Positions 1 to 7,485 of a stretch of 37,688 nucleotides of DNA are shown piece after piece. Below the pieces are notes generated by a model, which ran no database searches, was not told the origin of the DNA, and worked only from the letters and a program-made list of their open reading frames with translations. The number at the start of each line of letters is the position of its first letter. Position 1 is the first letter of the stretch. A program made the translations under genes and the position numbers. The DNA is from Verrucomicrobiota bacterium (lineage in GTDB: Bacteria; Verrucomicrobiota; Verrucomicrobiia; Limisphaerales; AV2): positions 1-37,688 of the forward strand of contig QHOP01000093.1 of NCBI GenBank assembly GCA_003219345.1, given 5' to 3'.

Positions 1-139
1 TCCAAACCAGCAATTTTTGCTCTTGTGATAGCAGGCCGTTCTAATAGAATGCGCAGGCCTTTGTGTTGACCAGACTGACCAACAGAGTTTTCCCGTTGGC
101 CCGATTGACGGCCGGACGTCGTCATCGTGTCGTTTGGCT

Positions 140-1429
140 ATGCCCGCCATGATTCATTTGGACACCACTGCCAGAGCAGTCGCCCCTGCGGACGAAGTCG
201 CGAAACCAAAAGGTACGCTGCTGATCGTGGACGACGAAGAGGGCCCGCGGCAATCGCTCCGCATCGTCTTCAAGGACGACTACAACATCCTGCTGGCGGA
301 CAACGGCAACAAAGCCATCGAATTGATGAAGCAACATTCCGTGGACGCGGCGGTGCTGGACATCCGCATGTCCGGGATGTCGGGAGTCGAATTGCTGGGC
401 AAGCTCAAGGAAATAAATCCTGCGGTCGAGGTCATCATGCTGACTGCCTACGAGACGATTGAAACGGCTCGGCAGGCGCTGCGGCTGGGAGCGTGCGATT
501 ATCTGACCAAGCCGTTCGACATTTCCACCATGCGCGCCGCCATTGCCAACGCGATGGAACGCCACCTGGTTTCCGAGGAGATCAACACCAACAACCAGAA
601 GCTGCACGAACTCCAGGAAGAACTCCACAACCAGAAGCTGCAGGAGGAAATCGTCCGGACCAAGGGCGAAATCTACGCCAGCGTCATCCACGACATCAAC
701 GGGCCGCTGACCATCATCTCGGGCTTCATCGAGATCATCAACCAGCACATCAGCAGCGCCACCACCCTCGAAGGAGGCGGCCTGGAGCTGGTCAAAGACC
801 GGCTGGCCCGCATCACCAGGCAGGTCAACAATTGCATCGAAATCTCCCAGCGCTACCTCAGTTTCCTGCGCAATCGCTCCACCGAAAGGGCCCCCATCGG
901 CACCAATCAGATCCTGTCCGACCTCGGCGAACTGCTGAAGGTCCATCCCAGCGCGCATAAGAACGAACTGGTCATCCATTCCCTCAAGGAAGACCTGTTC
1001 GCCGAAATCAACGGTACGGACCTCATTCAGATTCTCCTCAACCTCACGATCAACGCGCTGCAATGCAGTCCTGACCCGCATCGCGTGGAAATTTACGGCC
1101 AGCGCCTGACGCAGCCGGTCGGCCTGTCGCAGTTTCACGACAGTTCGGAAAGCCAGTTCGTTAATCGCGAGGGTCTGCACAACGTCGCGCCGCTCTTGGC
1201 CGTTTCCGTCCAGGACAACGGTCCCGGCATTTCGCCGGATGTCGTCCCCAAAATATTTCAGCCTTTTTTTACAACCAAGACGGCCAACAAAGGCACCGGT
1301 TTGGGGCTGGCCATCGTCCATCGGTTCGTTAAGGAAGGCAAAGGCGCTATCCACCTCCAAACCAAAGTTGGAAAGGGAACGACATTCACGGTTTACCTGC
1401 CCGCGCACGATTTCTCGGTGAAGAAATAA
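140..1429 (+). CDS. Response regulator-histidine kinase (receiver first, kinase second)
   Basis: Cytoplasmic two-component protein of about 430 residues with no membrane segment. An N-terminal receiver domain (residues about 25-145) shows the acidic pair IVDDEE, the phospho-acceptor Asp in VLDIRMSG and the conserved Lys in YLTKPFD. A Gln/Glu-rich coiled helix (about 148-178) leads to a HisKA H-box, ASVIHDINGPL, whose His is the expected autophosphorylation site. The C-terminal HATPase domain has the G1 box DNGPGIS, the F box FQPFFTTK and the G2 box GTGLGLA. Receiver-then-kinase order suggests an intermediate phosphorelay protein that receives phosphate or signal from another kinase; the partner is not visible here. 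Start: ATG at 140 was chosen; TTG 134 and ATG 149 are possible and no clear Shine-Dalgarno decides. An H-box reading HDINGP instead of the common HELRTP is typical of this soluble subgroup. Role in the cell is unknown. Confidence 0.9.
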   Translation: MPAMIHLDTTARAVAPADEVAKPKGTLLIVDDEEGPRQSLRIVFKDDYNILLADNGNKAIELMKQHSVDAAVLDIRMSGMSGVELLGKLKEINPAVEVIMLTAYETIETARQALRLGACDYLTKPFDISTMRAAIANAMERHLVSEEINTNNQKLHELQEELHNQKLQEEIVRTKGEIYASVIHDINGPLTIISGFIEIINQHISSATTLEGGGLELVKDRLARITRQVNNCIEISQRYLSFLRNRSTERAPIGTNQILSDLGELLKVHPSAHKNELVIHSLKEDLFAEINGTDLIQILLNLTINALQCSPDPHRVEIYGQRLTQPVGLSQFHDSSESQFVNREGLHNVAPLLAVSVQDNGPGISPDVVPKIFQPFFTTKTANKGTGLGLAIVHRFVKEGKGAIHLQTKVGKGTTFTVYLPAHDFSVKK

Positions 1430-1513
1430 TCCCGCCGGTTGCACGGTGTCGGCGATGGGTTCGCGCTCCGAAATGGGCCTTGCGCCTCAACGCACGTGAG
1501 CGCACCTTCAAAC

Positions 1514-1882
1514 ATGAAAACCGTCGCCGTCATCGGCGCTTCCAACGACCGCGCCAAATTCGGCAACAAGGCCGTGCGCGCGTTTCGCCAGCAGGGCTAT
1601 ACCGTCTATCCGGTCAATCCGAAGGGAAAGGAAATCGAAGGCCTGCCGGCTTACCAGAGCATTCTCGATGTGCCGGTCCGGCCGCAAATGGTGAGCGTTT
1701 ATGTGGCGCCGGCGGTGCTGGTGAAAATCCTGCCCGACATCGCCGCCAAAGGATGCGACGAACTCTGGCTGAATCCAGGCGCCGAATCGCAGGAAGTGCT
1801 GGACGACGCGGAGCGGCTTGGCCTGAAAGTCGTTCAGGCCTGCAGCATTATGGGCGTTGGCATCTCGCCTGCCGCGCTGTGA
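1514..1882 (+). CDS. CoA-binding domain protein (YccU-like)
   Basis: A 122-residue Rossmann-type protein of the CoA-binding family (YccU/CoA_binding_2). It begins with a beta strand and glycine loop (VAVIGASNDRAKFGN), followed by the family's VYPVNPKGKEIEGLPAY segment, a conserved-looking VAPAVLVKILPDIAAKGCDELWLNPGA stretch read in pieces, and ends with a CSIMGVGI motif. Family members bind CoA or a related nucleotide; the physiological role is unclear. The ATG at 1514 is chosen because homologous sequence begins exactly there; the frame is open further upstream to 1439 but that part looks non-coding. It lies 84 nt after the kinase gene and may be cotranscribed with it. Confidence 0.85.
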   Translation: MKTVAVIGASNDRAKFGNKAVRAFRQQGYTVYPVNPKGKEIEGLPAYQSILDVPVRPQMVSVYVAPAVLVKILPDIAAKGCDELWLNPGAESQEVLDDAERLGLKVVQACSIMGVGISPAAL

Positions 1883-1926
1883 TGGCCCCCTGGGCTTGCG
1901 GTGAATAACTTTTTGCTTTTGGGCCG

Positions 1927-1954
1927 TTGAAAGCCTCGCGCCACGACTTATGTT
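1927..1954 (+). promoter_or_regulatory. Candidate sigma-70 type promoter for the DUF2934-like gene
   Basis: TTGAAA (1927-1932), 16 nt, TATGTT (1949-1954), 24 nt before the ATG at 1979. Both hexamers are reasonable matches to the housekeeping consensus. Position is sensible but unproven. Confidence 0.4.
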
Positions 1955-1978
1955 AATCCGCAACCGGATGAGAGTGCC

Positions 1979-2176
1979 ATGAAATCGAAAACGCACAAAG
2001 CGGTCGAACAGCCCGAGCCGTTCACCCCAGGCATCACCAAGGGAATGGTTCGGCAGCATGCATTTGAACTCTATTGCGACAGGCTGCGCGACCGTCCGCT
2101 GACGCTGGAGGATTGGGTGCTCGCGGAAAAAGACCTGGTCAATTCGCTGGAAACCGACGGCTTGCTGAAGCGATGA
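1979..2176 (+). CDS. Small DUF2934-like protein
   Basis: A 65-residue soluble protein. The core VRQHAFELYCDRLRDRP followed by LEDWVLAEKDL matches the pattern of DUF2934 (a helix with an Ala-Tyr/Phe-Glu-Leu-Tyr run, then an Asp-Trp-x-x-Ala-Glu helix). DUF2934 proteins are small, widespread in soil bacteria and of unknown function. The ATG at 1979 is the only start that leaves the domain intact. The gene stands alone, with a candidate promoter upstream and a stem-loop just downstream of its stop, so it is probably monocistronic. Confidence 0.65.
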   Translation: MKSKTHKAVEQPEPFTPGITKGMVRQHAFELYCDRLRDRPLTLEDWVLAEKDLVNSLETDGLLKR

Positions 2177-2193
2177 GCCGTCGCGTCCGACGC

Positions 2194-2260
2194 AAACTGC
2201 GCTGGTGCGGATGAAAGGCCCGTAAGATGGCTGAGCCTGTGCCAGCGCAGTTTGTTTTTC
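2194..2260 (+). terminator. Long-loop stem-loop followed by a T-rich run
   Basis: A perfect 12-bp inverted repeat, AAACTGCGCTGG (2194-2205) and CCAGCGCAGTTT (2242-2253), encloses a 36-nt loop and is followed directly by GTTTTTC. It lies 17 nt after the stop of the DUF2934-like gene and fits a Rho-independent terminator. The loop is unusually long, so a structured leader or small RNA is an alternative. Confidence 0.55.
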
Positions 2261-2316
2261 CCCGGCTGAAAATTTCTTTTCCCCGCACAGTCATTTCCTG
2301 ATTCAATCCCGCCGTC

Positions 2317-2394
2317 ATGAAACTTCCAGTCGTCGGTCCCCGCGGGCGGGAGCATGCGCTGGTGTCGAACTGGCGCAATCACCGCACGACGCTT
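2317..2394 (+). pseudogene. Decayed 5' fragment of purD
   Basis: About 77 nt that align with the first 78 nt of the intact purD at 3139: roughly 76% identity by eye, with one single-base gap near 2368. Before the gap it translates as MKLPVVGPRGREHALV, against MKLLVIGSGGREHALV in the real PurD. The 1-nt difference destroys the purD frame, and by chance the frame stays open into the downstream antitoxin gene. The remnant and purD's own start bracket the toxin-antitoxin module. It is either a decayed duplicate or the original purD start left behind when the module arrived with a second, diverged start. Confidence 0.75.
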
Positions 2395-2421
2395 GACTTT
2401 TCAGCGAACGCCGACACAATG
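2393..2421 (+). promoter_or_regulatory. Candidate promoter of the Phd/PIN module (leaderless)
   Basis: TTGACT (2393-2398), 17 nt, ACAATG (2416-2421), then 6 nt to the ATG at 2428. The spacing predicts transcription starting at or next to the ATG. The layout is the same as at the two other mobile-type genes in this window (9579-9607 and 23071-23099). If correct, ATG 2428 and not ATG 2419, which lies inside the -10, is the start. Confidence 0.5.
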
Positions 2422-2427
2422 TCCGAC

Positions 2428-2670
2428 ATGAAAACTTTCACGGTCAGGGAACTGGATCGCGAGCCGGCGGCGGTGCTGGATGCGGCGGATAAAGACGGCG
2501 TGGTGCGCATTAAGCGTCGCGATGGGCGGCTCTATTCTTTGCAACCGGTGGCGGCGCCGCGCAAAATCACGTCGCTGCCTGACTTCGCGGCCCGGCGCAA
2601 AGCCATTTTCCCCAGGACCATTCCGGCGTCTCGAGTCCGGTTGGCGGACAAACTCATCGCCGGCGAATGA
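2428..2670 (+). CDS. Phd/YefM-like antitoxin
   Basis: An 80-residue protein beginning MKTFTVRELDREPAAVLDAA, the typical N-terminus of Phd/YefM-family antitoxins that bind DNA as dimers and mask the toxin with a disordered C-terminal half. A short second strand (VRIKRRDGRLYSLQPV) follows, and then a basic tail ending LADKLIAGE. Its stop overlaps the start of the PIN toxin (ATGA), the usual translational coupling of type II toxin-antitoxin pairs. The start at 2428 is preferred because the antitoxin fold begins there and a promoter ends just before it; ATG 2419 would add three residues. Expected to repress its own promoter, though no clear operator palindrome was recognised. Confidence 0.8.
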   Translation: MKTFTVRELDREPAAVLDAADKDGVVRIKRRDGRLYSLQPVAAPRKITSLPDFAARRKAIFPRTIPASRVRLADKLIAGE

Positions 2671-3134
2671 GTCCTTACGCGGACACAAACTTCTTCACGC
2701 GGTCGTACCTCCAACTGCCCGACAGCCCGGAGGCGGATCGTCTCCTGGCGACGGCCAGACGAGGTGAAGCCGCCCCGCTTCCGCTGACCTGGTTGCACCG
2801 GCTGGAAGTTCTGAACGCATTTCAACTTCACGTTTTCATCGGACGCGAAGGCGGTCAGACCTTCGTCTCCCCGGAGCAGGCCGCGCTCGCCCACGCGAAT
2901 TTCCGCAGCGACATTCAAAGCGCAGAGTTTCTGCGGTCGGCTGTCATTCCTGCGGCGGAACTTGAAAAGCAATTCGAGGAACTCTCCCTCCGGCATACGG
3001 CGAAGCACGGCTTTCGCACCTACGACCTGTTGCACGTGGCCTCTGCCTTGTTGCTCAAGTGCGACAGCTTCTGGAGCTTCGATCCCAAGGCGTCGAAGCT
3101 GGCCGCGCTGGAAGGGTTCAAAGTCCGCCGCTGA
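2667..3134 (+). CDS. PIN-domain ribonuclease toxin (VapC-type)
   Basis: A 155-residue PIN-domain protein. The first acidic residue is in YADTNFF at the N-terminus, a Glu follows in LHRLEVLNAF, and the C-terminal acidic residues sit in TYDLLHVASALLL and SFWSFDPKASKLA. This is the usual four-acid PIN metal site. PIN toxins cleave RNA (often tRNA or rRNA) when released from the antitoxin. It overlaps the antitoxin by 4 nt and ends 4 nt before purD, so purD may be transcribed through the module. The immediate juxtaposition to purD is part of the insertion pattern described in the findings. Confidence 0.85.
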   Translation: MSPYADTNFFTRSYLQLPDSPEADRLLATARRGEAAPLPLTWLHRLEVLNAFQLHVFIGREGGQTFVSPEQAALAHANFRSDIQSAEFLRSAVIPAAELEKQFEELSLRHTAKHGFRTYDLLHVASALLLKCDSFWSFDPKASKLAALEGFKVRR

Positions 3135-3138
3135 ATCA

Positions 3139-4431
3139 ATGAAACTCCTGGTCATCGGTTCGGGCGGACGCGAACACGCGTTGGTCTGGAAACTGGCGCA
3201 GTCGCCGCACGTCACTCGCATGTGGTGCGCGCCGGGGAACGCGGGGATTCAACAGGAGCAAACAGAGAAAACGAAGAGGCCTGTCGAGTGTGTGAATGTC
3301 GGCGCGGAGGATTTGCCTGGGCTGCTCGCGTTCGCGCAGGAGAAAAAACCCGATCTCACCGTCGTAGGACCGGATAATCCGCTCGCGCTGGGCATCGTGG
3401 ATTTATTTCAGCGGAACGGTCTGCGGGTTTGGGGAGCCAATCGGAAGGCGGCGCAGTTCGAGTCGTCCAAAGCTTTTTCCCAGCGGTTCATGGAGAAATA
3501 TGGCATCCCGACGGCGCGTTCGGGAACTTTCAGCGAGCCGGCAGCGGCCAGGAAGTTTGCGGCGTCGCTCGGCGGGCGCTGCGCGGTGAAGGCCGACGGC
3601 CTGGCGCTCGGCAAAGGCGTGTTGCTCACCACCAATTTAGCTGAGGCGGAGAAGGCCATCGACGAAATCATGGTTGGCAAAGTGTTTGGCGCTGCGGGCA
3701 CGAAAATCGTCATCCAGGAATTTCTCGAAGGCATGGAAATCTCTTTGCACGCGCTGTGTGACGGCAAAGTGGCGAAACTTTTTCCGACGGCGCAGGACCA
3801 CAAGCGTGCGCTGGACAATAACGAGGGATTGAACACCGGGGGCATGGGCGCGTATTCGCCCACGCCGTTCTTGACGGACGCGCAACTCGTTGACGTCGCC
3901 AAGATGATTCTCGACCCATTCCTGCGCGGTTGCACGGAGGAGGGGATTGATTTCCGCGGCATTATTTATCCGGGAGTGATGCTGACGAAGGACGAGCCGA
4001 AGGTGCTGGAGTTCAACGCACGTTTTGGCGACCCGGAAACGCAGGTCTATCTTACGCGGCTGGAAAACGACTTCGTCGAATTGCTCGATGCGAGCGTCAA
4101 CGGCACGCTCGGCACAATGGAATTGAAATGGAGTCCGCTGGCGTCGGTCTGCGTGGTGATGGCCTCAGGCGGTTATCCCGGCAGCTACGCGAAGGGCAAA
4201 CCGATTCACGGCCTGGATGGCGCAGCGCGGCTGCCGAACGTTAAAGTGTTCCACGCAGGCACAGCGCGGGCGGGTGAGCAAATCGTGACGAGCGGGGGTC
4301 GTGTGCTCGGAGTAACGGCGTGGGCGAAGGATTTACAGGCGGCGCAGTCAGCCGCCTACGCGGTAGTGGAGCGGATTAAGTTCGAAGGGGCTCATTTCCG
4401 CCGCGATATCGCCGCCAAAGCGCTGGGCTGA
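3139..4431 (+). CDS. purD: Phosphoribosylamine-glycine ligase
   Basis: Cytosolic ATP-grasp enzyme joining glycine to 5-phosphoribosylamine in de novo purine synthesis. It is 430 residues, a normal length. The N-domain starts MKLLVIGSGGREHALVWKL; VVGPDNPLALGIVDLF follows. The ATP-grasp domain shows VKADGLALGKGV, the GGMGAYSP loop and the metal-binding NARFGDPETQ segment. The frame is open further upstream into the PIN gene, but the family start is at 3139. No good Shine-Dalgarno is visible; the gene begins 4 nt after the toxin stop, so expression probably depends on the toxin-antitoxin transcript or on a promoter inside it. It converges with the minus-strand gene ending at 4433, with a single base between the stops. 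Confidence 0.95.
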   Translation: MKLLVIGSGGREHALVWKLAQSPHVTRMWCAPGNAGIQQEQTEKTKRPVECVNVGAEDLPGLLAFAQEKKPDLTVVGPDNPLALGIVDLFQRNGLRVWGANRKAAQFESSKAFSQRFMEKYGIPTARSGTFSEPAAARKFAASLGGRCAVKADGLALGKGVLLTTNLAEAEKAIDEIMVGKVFGAAGTKIVIQEFLEGMEISLHALCDGKVAKLFPTAQDHKRALDNNEGLNTGGMGAYSPTPFLTDAQLVDVAKMILDPFLRGCTEEGIDFRGIIYPGVMLTKDEPKVLEFNARFGDPETQVYLTRLENDFVELLDASVNGTLGTMELKWSPLASVCVVMASGGYPGSYAKGKPIHGLDGAARLPNVKVFHAGTARAGEQIVTSGGRVLGVTAWAKDLQAAQSAAYAVVERIKFEGAHFRRDIAAKALG

Positions 4432-4432
4432 G

Positions 4433-5179
4433 TCATTGGCCCGCGGACTGCGGACTCGTATGCTGCTTTTCCCAGGCGTCGAAATTTCCATCATCTGACG
4501 TTGCCTCGACGATGCGTCCATCCCCATACGCATAAAGCCGCGCCCACTTCCCGTCCGGCTTGCGGTGCTCCTCCGGGTCGCGCAAGAGCAAAGCATTGGC
4601 TGGAACAACGATTTCTGGCCTATCTGAGACAAGCTGAAAGAGACGCAGTCCGAGCATGGATTCTCCCGCGGAGGTAGAGAAATAGTTTCTTAGTTGAAGC
4701 AAGTCGGTGGGGGTTTGATTGGTGTGATCGCTTGCGAACCTTTGCAACGCCTGCGGTAATTGAAGGCAAATGTTTCTCATGGCTTCCCGTTTCTCCGTCA
4801 GGAGCCCCTGCTGGAGTTCTCCCGGCGACATCGTGGTCGGCTGGTTTTGTGTCGTGTTCAACCGGGCCTCGAGCCGGCGATTTTCCTCCCGCAACAGTTG
4901 AGTCGCGTTTGTTTGCCGGCGAAGCATCCCCACTTCCCCCCGCAGTCTCATCAATTCCCTGAACTGTTCGTCGGAGAACGCTGCTTTCGCCTGGGCGACA
5001 AGGTTCGACAGGCGCCGGTTCTCCGCCGTTGACTCTGCCAGTCGGTCGGTTTGCTGCCGTAGAGCCGCGCGCTTTTCGCGCAATCCGGCCCTGGCATCGC
5101 GTTGGACCACCACCGGCGTCGCGAGGCTGGCCAAAATCACCGCGCTGACGATGCCGAGTTTGACCGGTATCATGTTCAT
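4433..5179 (-). CDS. Bitopic coiled-coil partner of sigma factor A
   Basis: A 248-residue protein with one N-terminal membrane helix (VKLGIVSAVILASLATPVVV), then a long charged coiled coil rich in Arg, Glu and Gln (about residues 30-115), and a C-terminal domain ending in a DGKWARLYAYGDGR strand pair and DDGNFDAWEKQH. This is the same build as the C-terminal half of sigma factor A, without the sigma domains. Predicted topology is N-in, with coil and C-domain in the periplasm. Its ATG overlaps the stop of sigma A (ATGA), implying coupled translation. The helix-coil-sheet order with a terminal DG motif recalls type II secretion pseudopilins; this is an inference from layout. A role as heteromeric partner, sensor or anti-sigma is plausible but unproven. 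Confidence 0.75.
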   Translation of the reverse strand: MNMIPVKLGIVSAVILASLATPVVVQRDARAGLREKRAALRQQTDRLAESTAENRRLSNLVAQAKAAFSDEQFRELMRLRGEVGMLRRQTNATQLLREENRRLEARLNTTQNQPTTMSPGELQQGLLTEKREAMRNICLQLPQALQRFASDHTNQTPTDLLQLRNYFSTSAGESMLGLRLFQLVSDRPEIVVPANALLLRDPEEHRKPDGKWARLYAYGDGRIVEATSDDGNFDAWEKQHTSPQSAGQ

Positions 5180-6612
5180 TGGTTTGCCGGCGTGGCCGCA
5201 TGCTCTTTCTCCCACGCGTCGAAGTTTCCATCCGCTGAACTGTGGGTCTGGGAAGCGCCATCGGCAAAACCATAGACCCTTGACCAGGTGCCGTCCGGCC
5301 ATTGGTAGGCCTGCTTTTCCCGCAGCACAATGACGTTTCCCGCATTCGTAAGCGCATTTCGCGATCCTCGATAAACGATTTCGAACTGGTTGGTCACTTG
5401 AGTAAACTGAGCCAAATCGTCCAGAACCGGATCAGCGTTGAACGCCTCCGCGAAATAGCGGGCCGCCTGATCAAAACTCGCGGGAAACTGATCTTGGTTG
5501 TCCAAGGAATAAAGGAGAAACGCGAAGAGAAAATCCTTGGCGACACGCGCTCTAGCGACGACTTCCTCTTTTAACTGCAAGGGTGTTTTCGCTTGATCCG
5601 ACTGCTGTGCATTCTGCTCCCGCAGCCTGCGATTTTCCTCCTGCAACGCGGCCAGATCATTTGTCTGTTGCCGCAGCATCGCCGCTTCGTCGCGAAGTCT
5701 CAGCAGTTCGCTTGAGCGATCGTCCGCGCCTGGGGCCTGCGCCAGCAGATTGGACAGCCGCTCGCGCTCGCTCTGCAATCGAGCCAGCTCATCCGCCTGC
5801 TGCCGGGACGATGCGTCCGCTGCGCGCATCCTGGCCTGGGCTTGATGTTGAATCACCAAAGTCGTCGCCACGCTGGCAGCGGCGATGGCGCCGATAATGC
5901 CGGTTTTGAGTTTGGTCGCGGTCATGAATTTCAAGAGAGTGAGTGTCGTTCCGCCGGCAGCGGCGCCGCCGGCGATTGATCCGCCGGTGAGTGTCGCGAC
6001 AAAGGCGGTCGGAGCGGCAGTAGTGGCATTGCCCGTGAGTGCCAGAGCCAGGGCTGTCGCTGTCGAGGTCACGCCTTTACGCGCGAGTTGGGCGCGCAGT
6101 TTTTCCAGCGCGCGCTCCACGCGCATTCGCGCCGCGTTCTCGCTCAGTCCCAACCTGGCGCCCACTTCCTTAAGGCTTTGGTTCTGGAAATAGCGGAGCA
6201 ACACAGCGACGCGGTCCTTTTCGCCGAGTCTGTGCATGGCTTCGTCCAGCACGGGAAGGAGGTCGTCCCAGGCCGGCTCGGATGCGGGATTGCGGAGGAG
6301 TTCATTCATGGAATTGGCCTCCTGTTCGCGCGCCTTCCGCCGTTGTTCCGTGCGATTGGCGCGCAGCGCTACCAGGCGCGTCGTCGTGTAGAGCCAGCCG
6401 GCCAGCGCGGGATGGTTCCTGAGGCGTCGCGCCTGCCGGGCGAGCTCAGTGAAGACTTGCTGCGTCACGTCCTGGGCGCGATGGATGTCGCCGCCTGCCA
6501 GTCGCAACGCGGCGGAATAGACAAGGTCCACGTGCCGCCGAATCAGTTCGGTGAAGGCGGATTCCGACCGCTCGGAGGCGTACCGGCCCAACAATTCAGC
6601 GTCTTCACTCAT
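5176..6612 (-). CDS. ECF sigma factor A with membrane-linked C-terminal domain
   Basis: A 478-residue ECF-type sigma factor. Sigma-2 (about 10-85) contains RHVDLVYSAALRLAG and DVTQQVFTELARQ; sigma-4 (about 118-172) contains DRVAVLLRYF and the helix-turn-helix LKEVGARLGLSENAARMRVERAL. An Ala/Gly/Thr-rich hydrophobic stretch (about 180-228) is followed by a membrane helix (about 236-256, TGIIGAIAAASVATTLVI), a coiled coil (about 258-345) and a tail domain with NQFEIVYRGS, DGTWSRVYGFADGA and DGNFDAWEKEH. Classical ECF factors are only about 180-200 residues, so more than half the protein is extra. Inference: a tethered sigma factor in which the tail senses the envelope, possibly with the downstream partner. 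The ATG at 6612 lies 13 nt after a candidate -10. No anti-sigma gene of known type is adjacent. Confidence 0.88.
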   Translation of the reverse strand: MSEDAELLGRYASERSESAFTELIRRHVDLVYSAALRLAGGDIHRAQDVTQQVFTELARQARRLRNHPALAGWLYTTTRLVALRANRTEQRRKAREQEANSMNELLRNPASEPAWDDLLPVLDEAMHRLGEKDRVAVLLRYFQNQSLKEVGARLGLSENAARMRVERALEKLRAQLARKGVTSTATALALALTGNATTAAPTAFVATLTGGSIAGGAAAGGTTLTLLKFMTATKLKTGIIGAIAAASVATTLVIQHQAQARMRAADASSRQQADELARLQSERERLSNLLAQAPGADDRSSELLRLRDEAAMLRQQTNDLAALQEENRRLREQNAQQSDQAKTPLQLKEEVVARARVAKDFLFAFLLYSLDNQDQFPASFDQAARYFAEAFNADPVLDDLAQFTQVTNQFEIVYRGSRNALTNAGNVIVLREKQAYQWPDGTWSRVYGFADGASQTHSSADGNFDAWEKEHAATPANQ

Positions 6613-6625
6613 CGCGTCTCATTAG

Positions 6626-6656
6626 TTAATGCCCGCGGGACGTGAAAATCGCACTG
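6626..6656 (-). promoter_or_regulatory. Candidate promoter of sigma A with shared motif
   Basis: On the minus strand CAGTGCGATTTT (6656-6645) matches the motif upstream of the other three sigma genes. After CAGTGC come 19 nt and CATTAA (6631-6626), which ends 13 nt before the start codon. It is the most divergent of the four copies. Confidence 0.45.
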
Positions 6657-6801
6657 GAAAATTTTTGGTGTTTATCGCGCGGAATGGCACGACGCGGGGG
6701 CGAAGGGATTTTCGGAGCGCGCGCGATACGGGCAGCCATCGGAAAAATTCATTTCCGCCGACGCGCATTTCCGCGCTACAATGCGCCAAGGATGCGACGG
6801 C

Positions 6802-7445
6802 TTATTGCCGGGCGGGTGTCGAAATGATGTGTTCTGCCTCCCAGGCCTTAAAGTCGTCGTCCGACTCAATAATCTGCGAGCTTCCGTCAGCCATGCAGTA
6901 AACGCGCGCCTGCTTTCCACTGGGTGCAATAAAAGTTTGCCGGTCGCGAATTACGGCCACTGCGCCTCGTGGAATGCCTTTCAGTTCGTTGAGCGATCCA
7001 CGATAGACGATGTCAAATTGGTTTGTGCCGCTCAGCGGATAGTCGCGCAGATACTTGGCGACCTGATCCAGGCTTGAGGGGAAACGGTCTTGATGGTCCA
7101 AGGCATACATGCCGAATGCGAGGCCGAGATTCCGGGCATCGATGGGCCCTGGCGATTGCTTTTAAGTTGGGCTGCCAGTTCGTTGGTTTGTTTTTGCAGC
7201 ATCTCCGCCCGACTGCGCAGTTTGGCCAGTTCGTTCCACTGGCTGTTCGTCGAGCTCTTCGCCTCAGCGATCCGATTGGAAAGCTGTTCTCCTTCTGCGA
7301 TCAGCTCGGTCAGTTGCTTGTCTTGCCGGCGGAACACCCCATCGTTTTCGCGCATCTTCGCCTGGGAGTTGAGGTGGAGGATCAAGGTTATTGCCAGACC
7401 GATGGCGATAGTGGCGATGATTAGAGTGATTTTGAGTTTTTTCAT
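6802..7445 (-). pseudogene. Frameshifted bitopic partner of sigma factor B
   Basis: Reading from 7445, the frame encodes MKKLKITLIIATIAIGLAI (membrane helix), then a coiled coil with RRQDKQLTELIAEGEQLSN and EMLQKQTNELAAQLK, and then loses similarity. The family's tail domain continues in another frame: ALDHQDRFPSSLDQVAKYL, TNQFDIVYRGS, a VYCMADGSS motif and a final DDDFKAWEAEH, stopping at 6802. A single missing base in the GGGCCC tract near 7141-7146 would restore one frame of about 214 residues. The ribosome would need a -1 shift; no standard slippery heptamer is in the right phase, so programmed frameshifting is unlikely. It is either a recent pseudogene or a sequence error. The gene starts 40 nt after the stop of sigma B, in operon-like position. 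Confidence 0.8.
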
Positions 7446-7485
7446 AATTCGATTCCAATGAGACGTGAAGGTTCGACTTTCCCCG

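Noticed and set aside
1..139. Promoter for the first gene
   Set aside because: AT-rich hexamers occur (for example TAATAG near 41), but no pair with 16-18 nt spacing is convincing.
122..1444. Antisense open frame spanning the receiver-kinase gene
   Set aside because: Covers the whole of a clear two-component gene on the other strand and shows no protein family features.
2194..2316. Purine or ZTP riboswitch upstream of purD
   Set aside because: The stem-loop lacks the conserved cores of these riboswitches as I know them.
7110..7160. Programmed -1 frameshift in the sigma B partner
   Set aside because: CTT-AAA-AGC does not offer a phased X-XXY-YYZ heptamer, and a stop lies just upstream in the new frame; a missing base is the simpler explanation.
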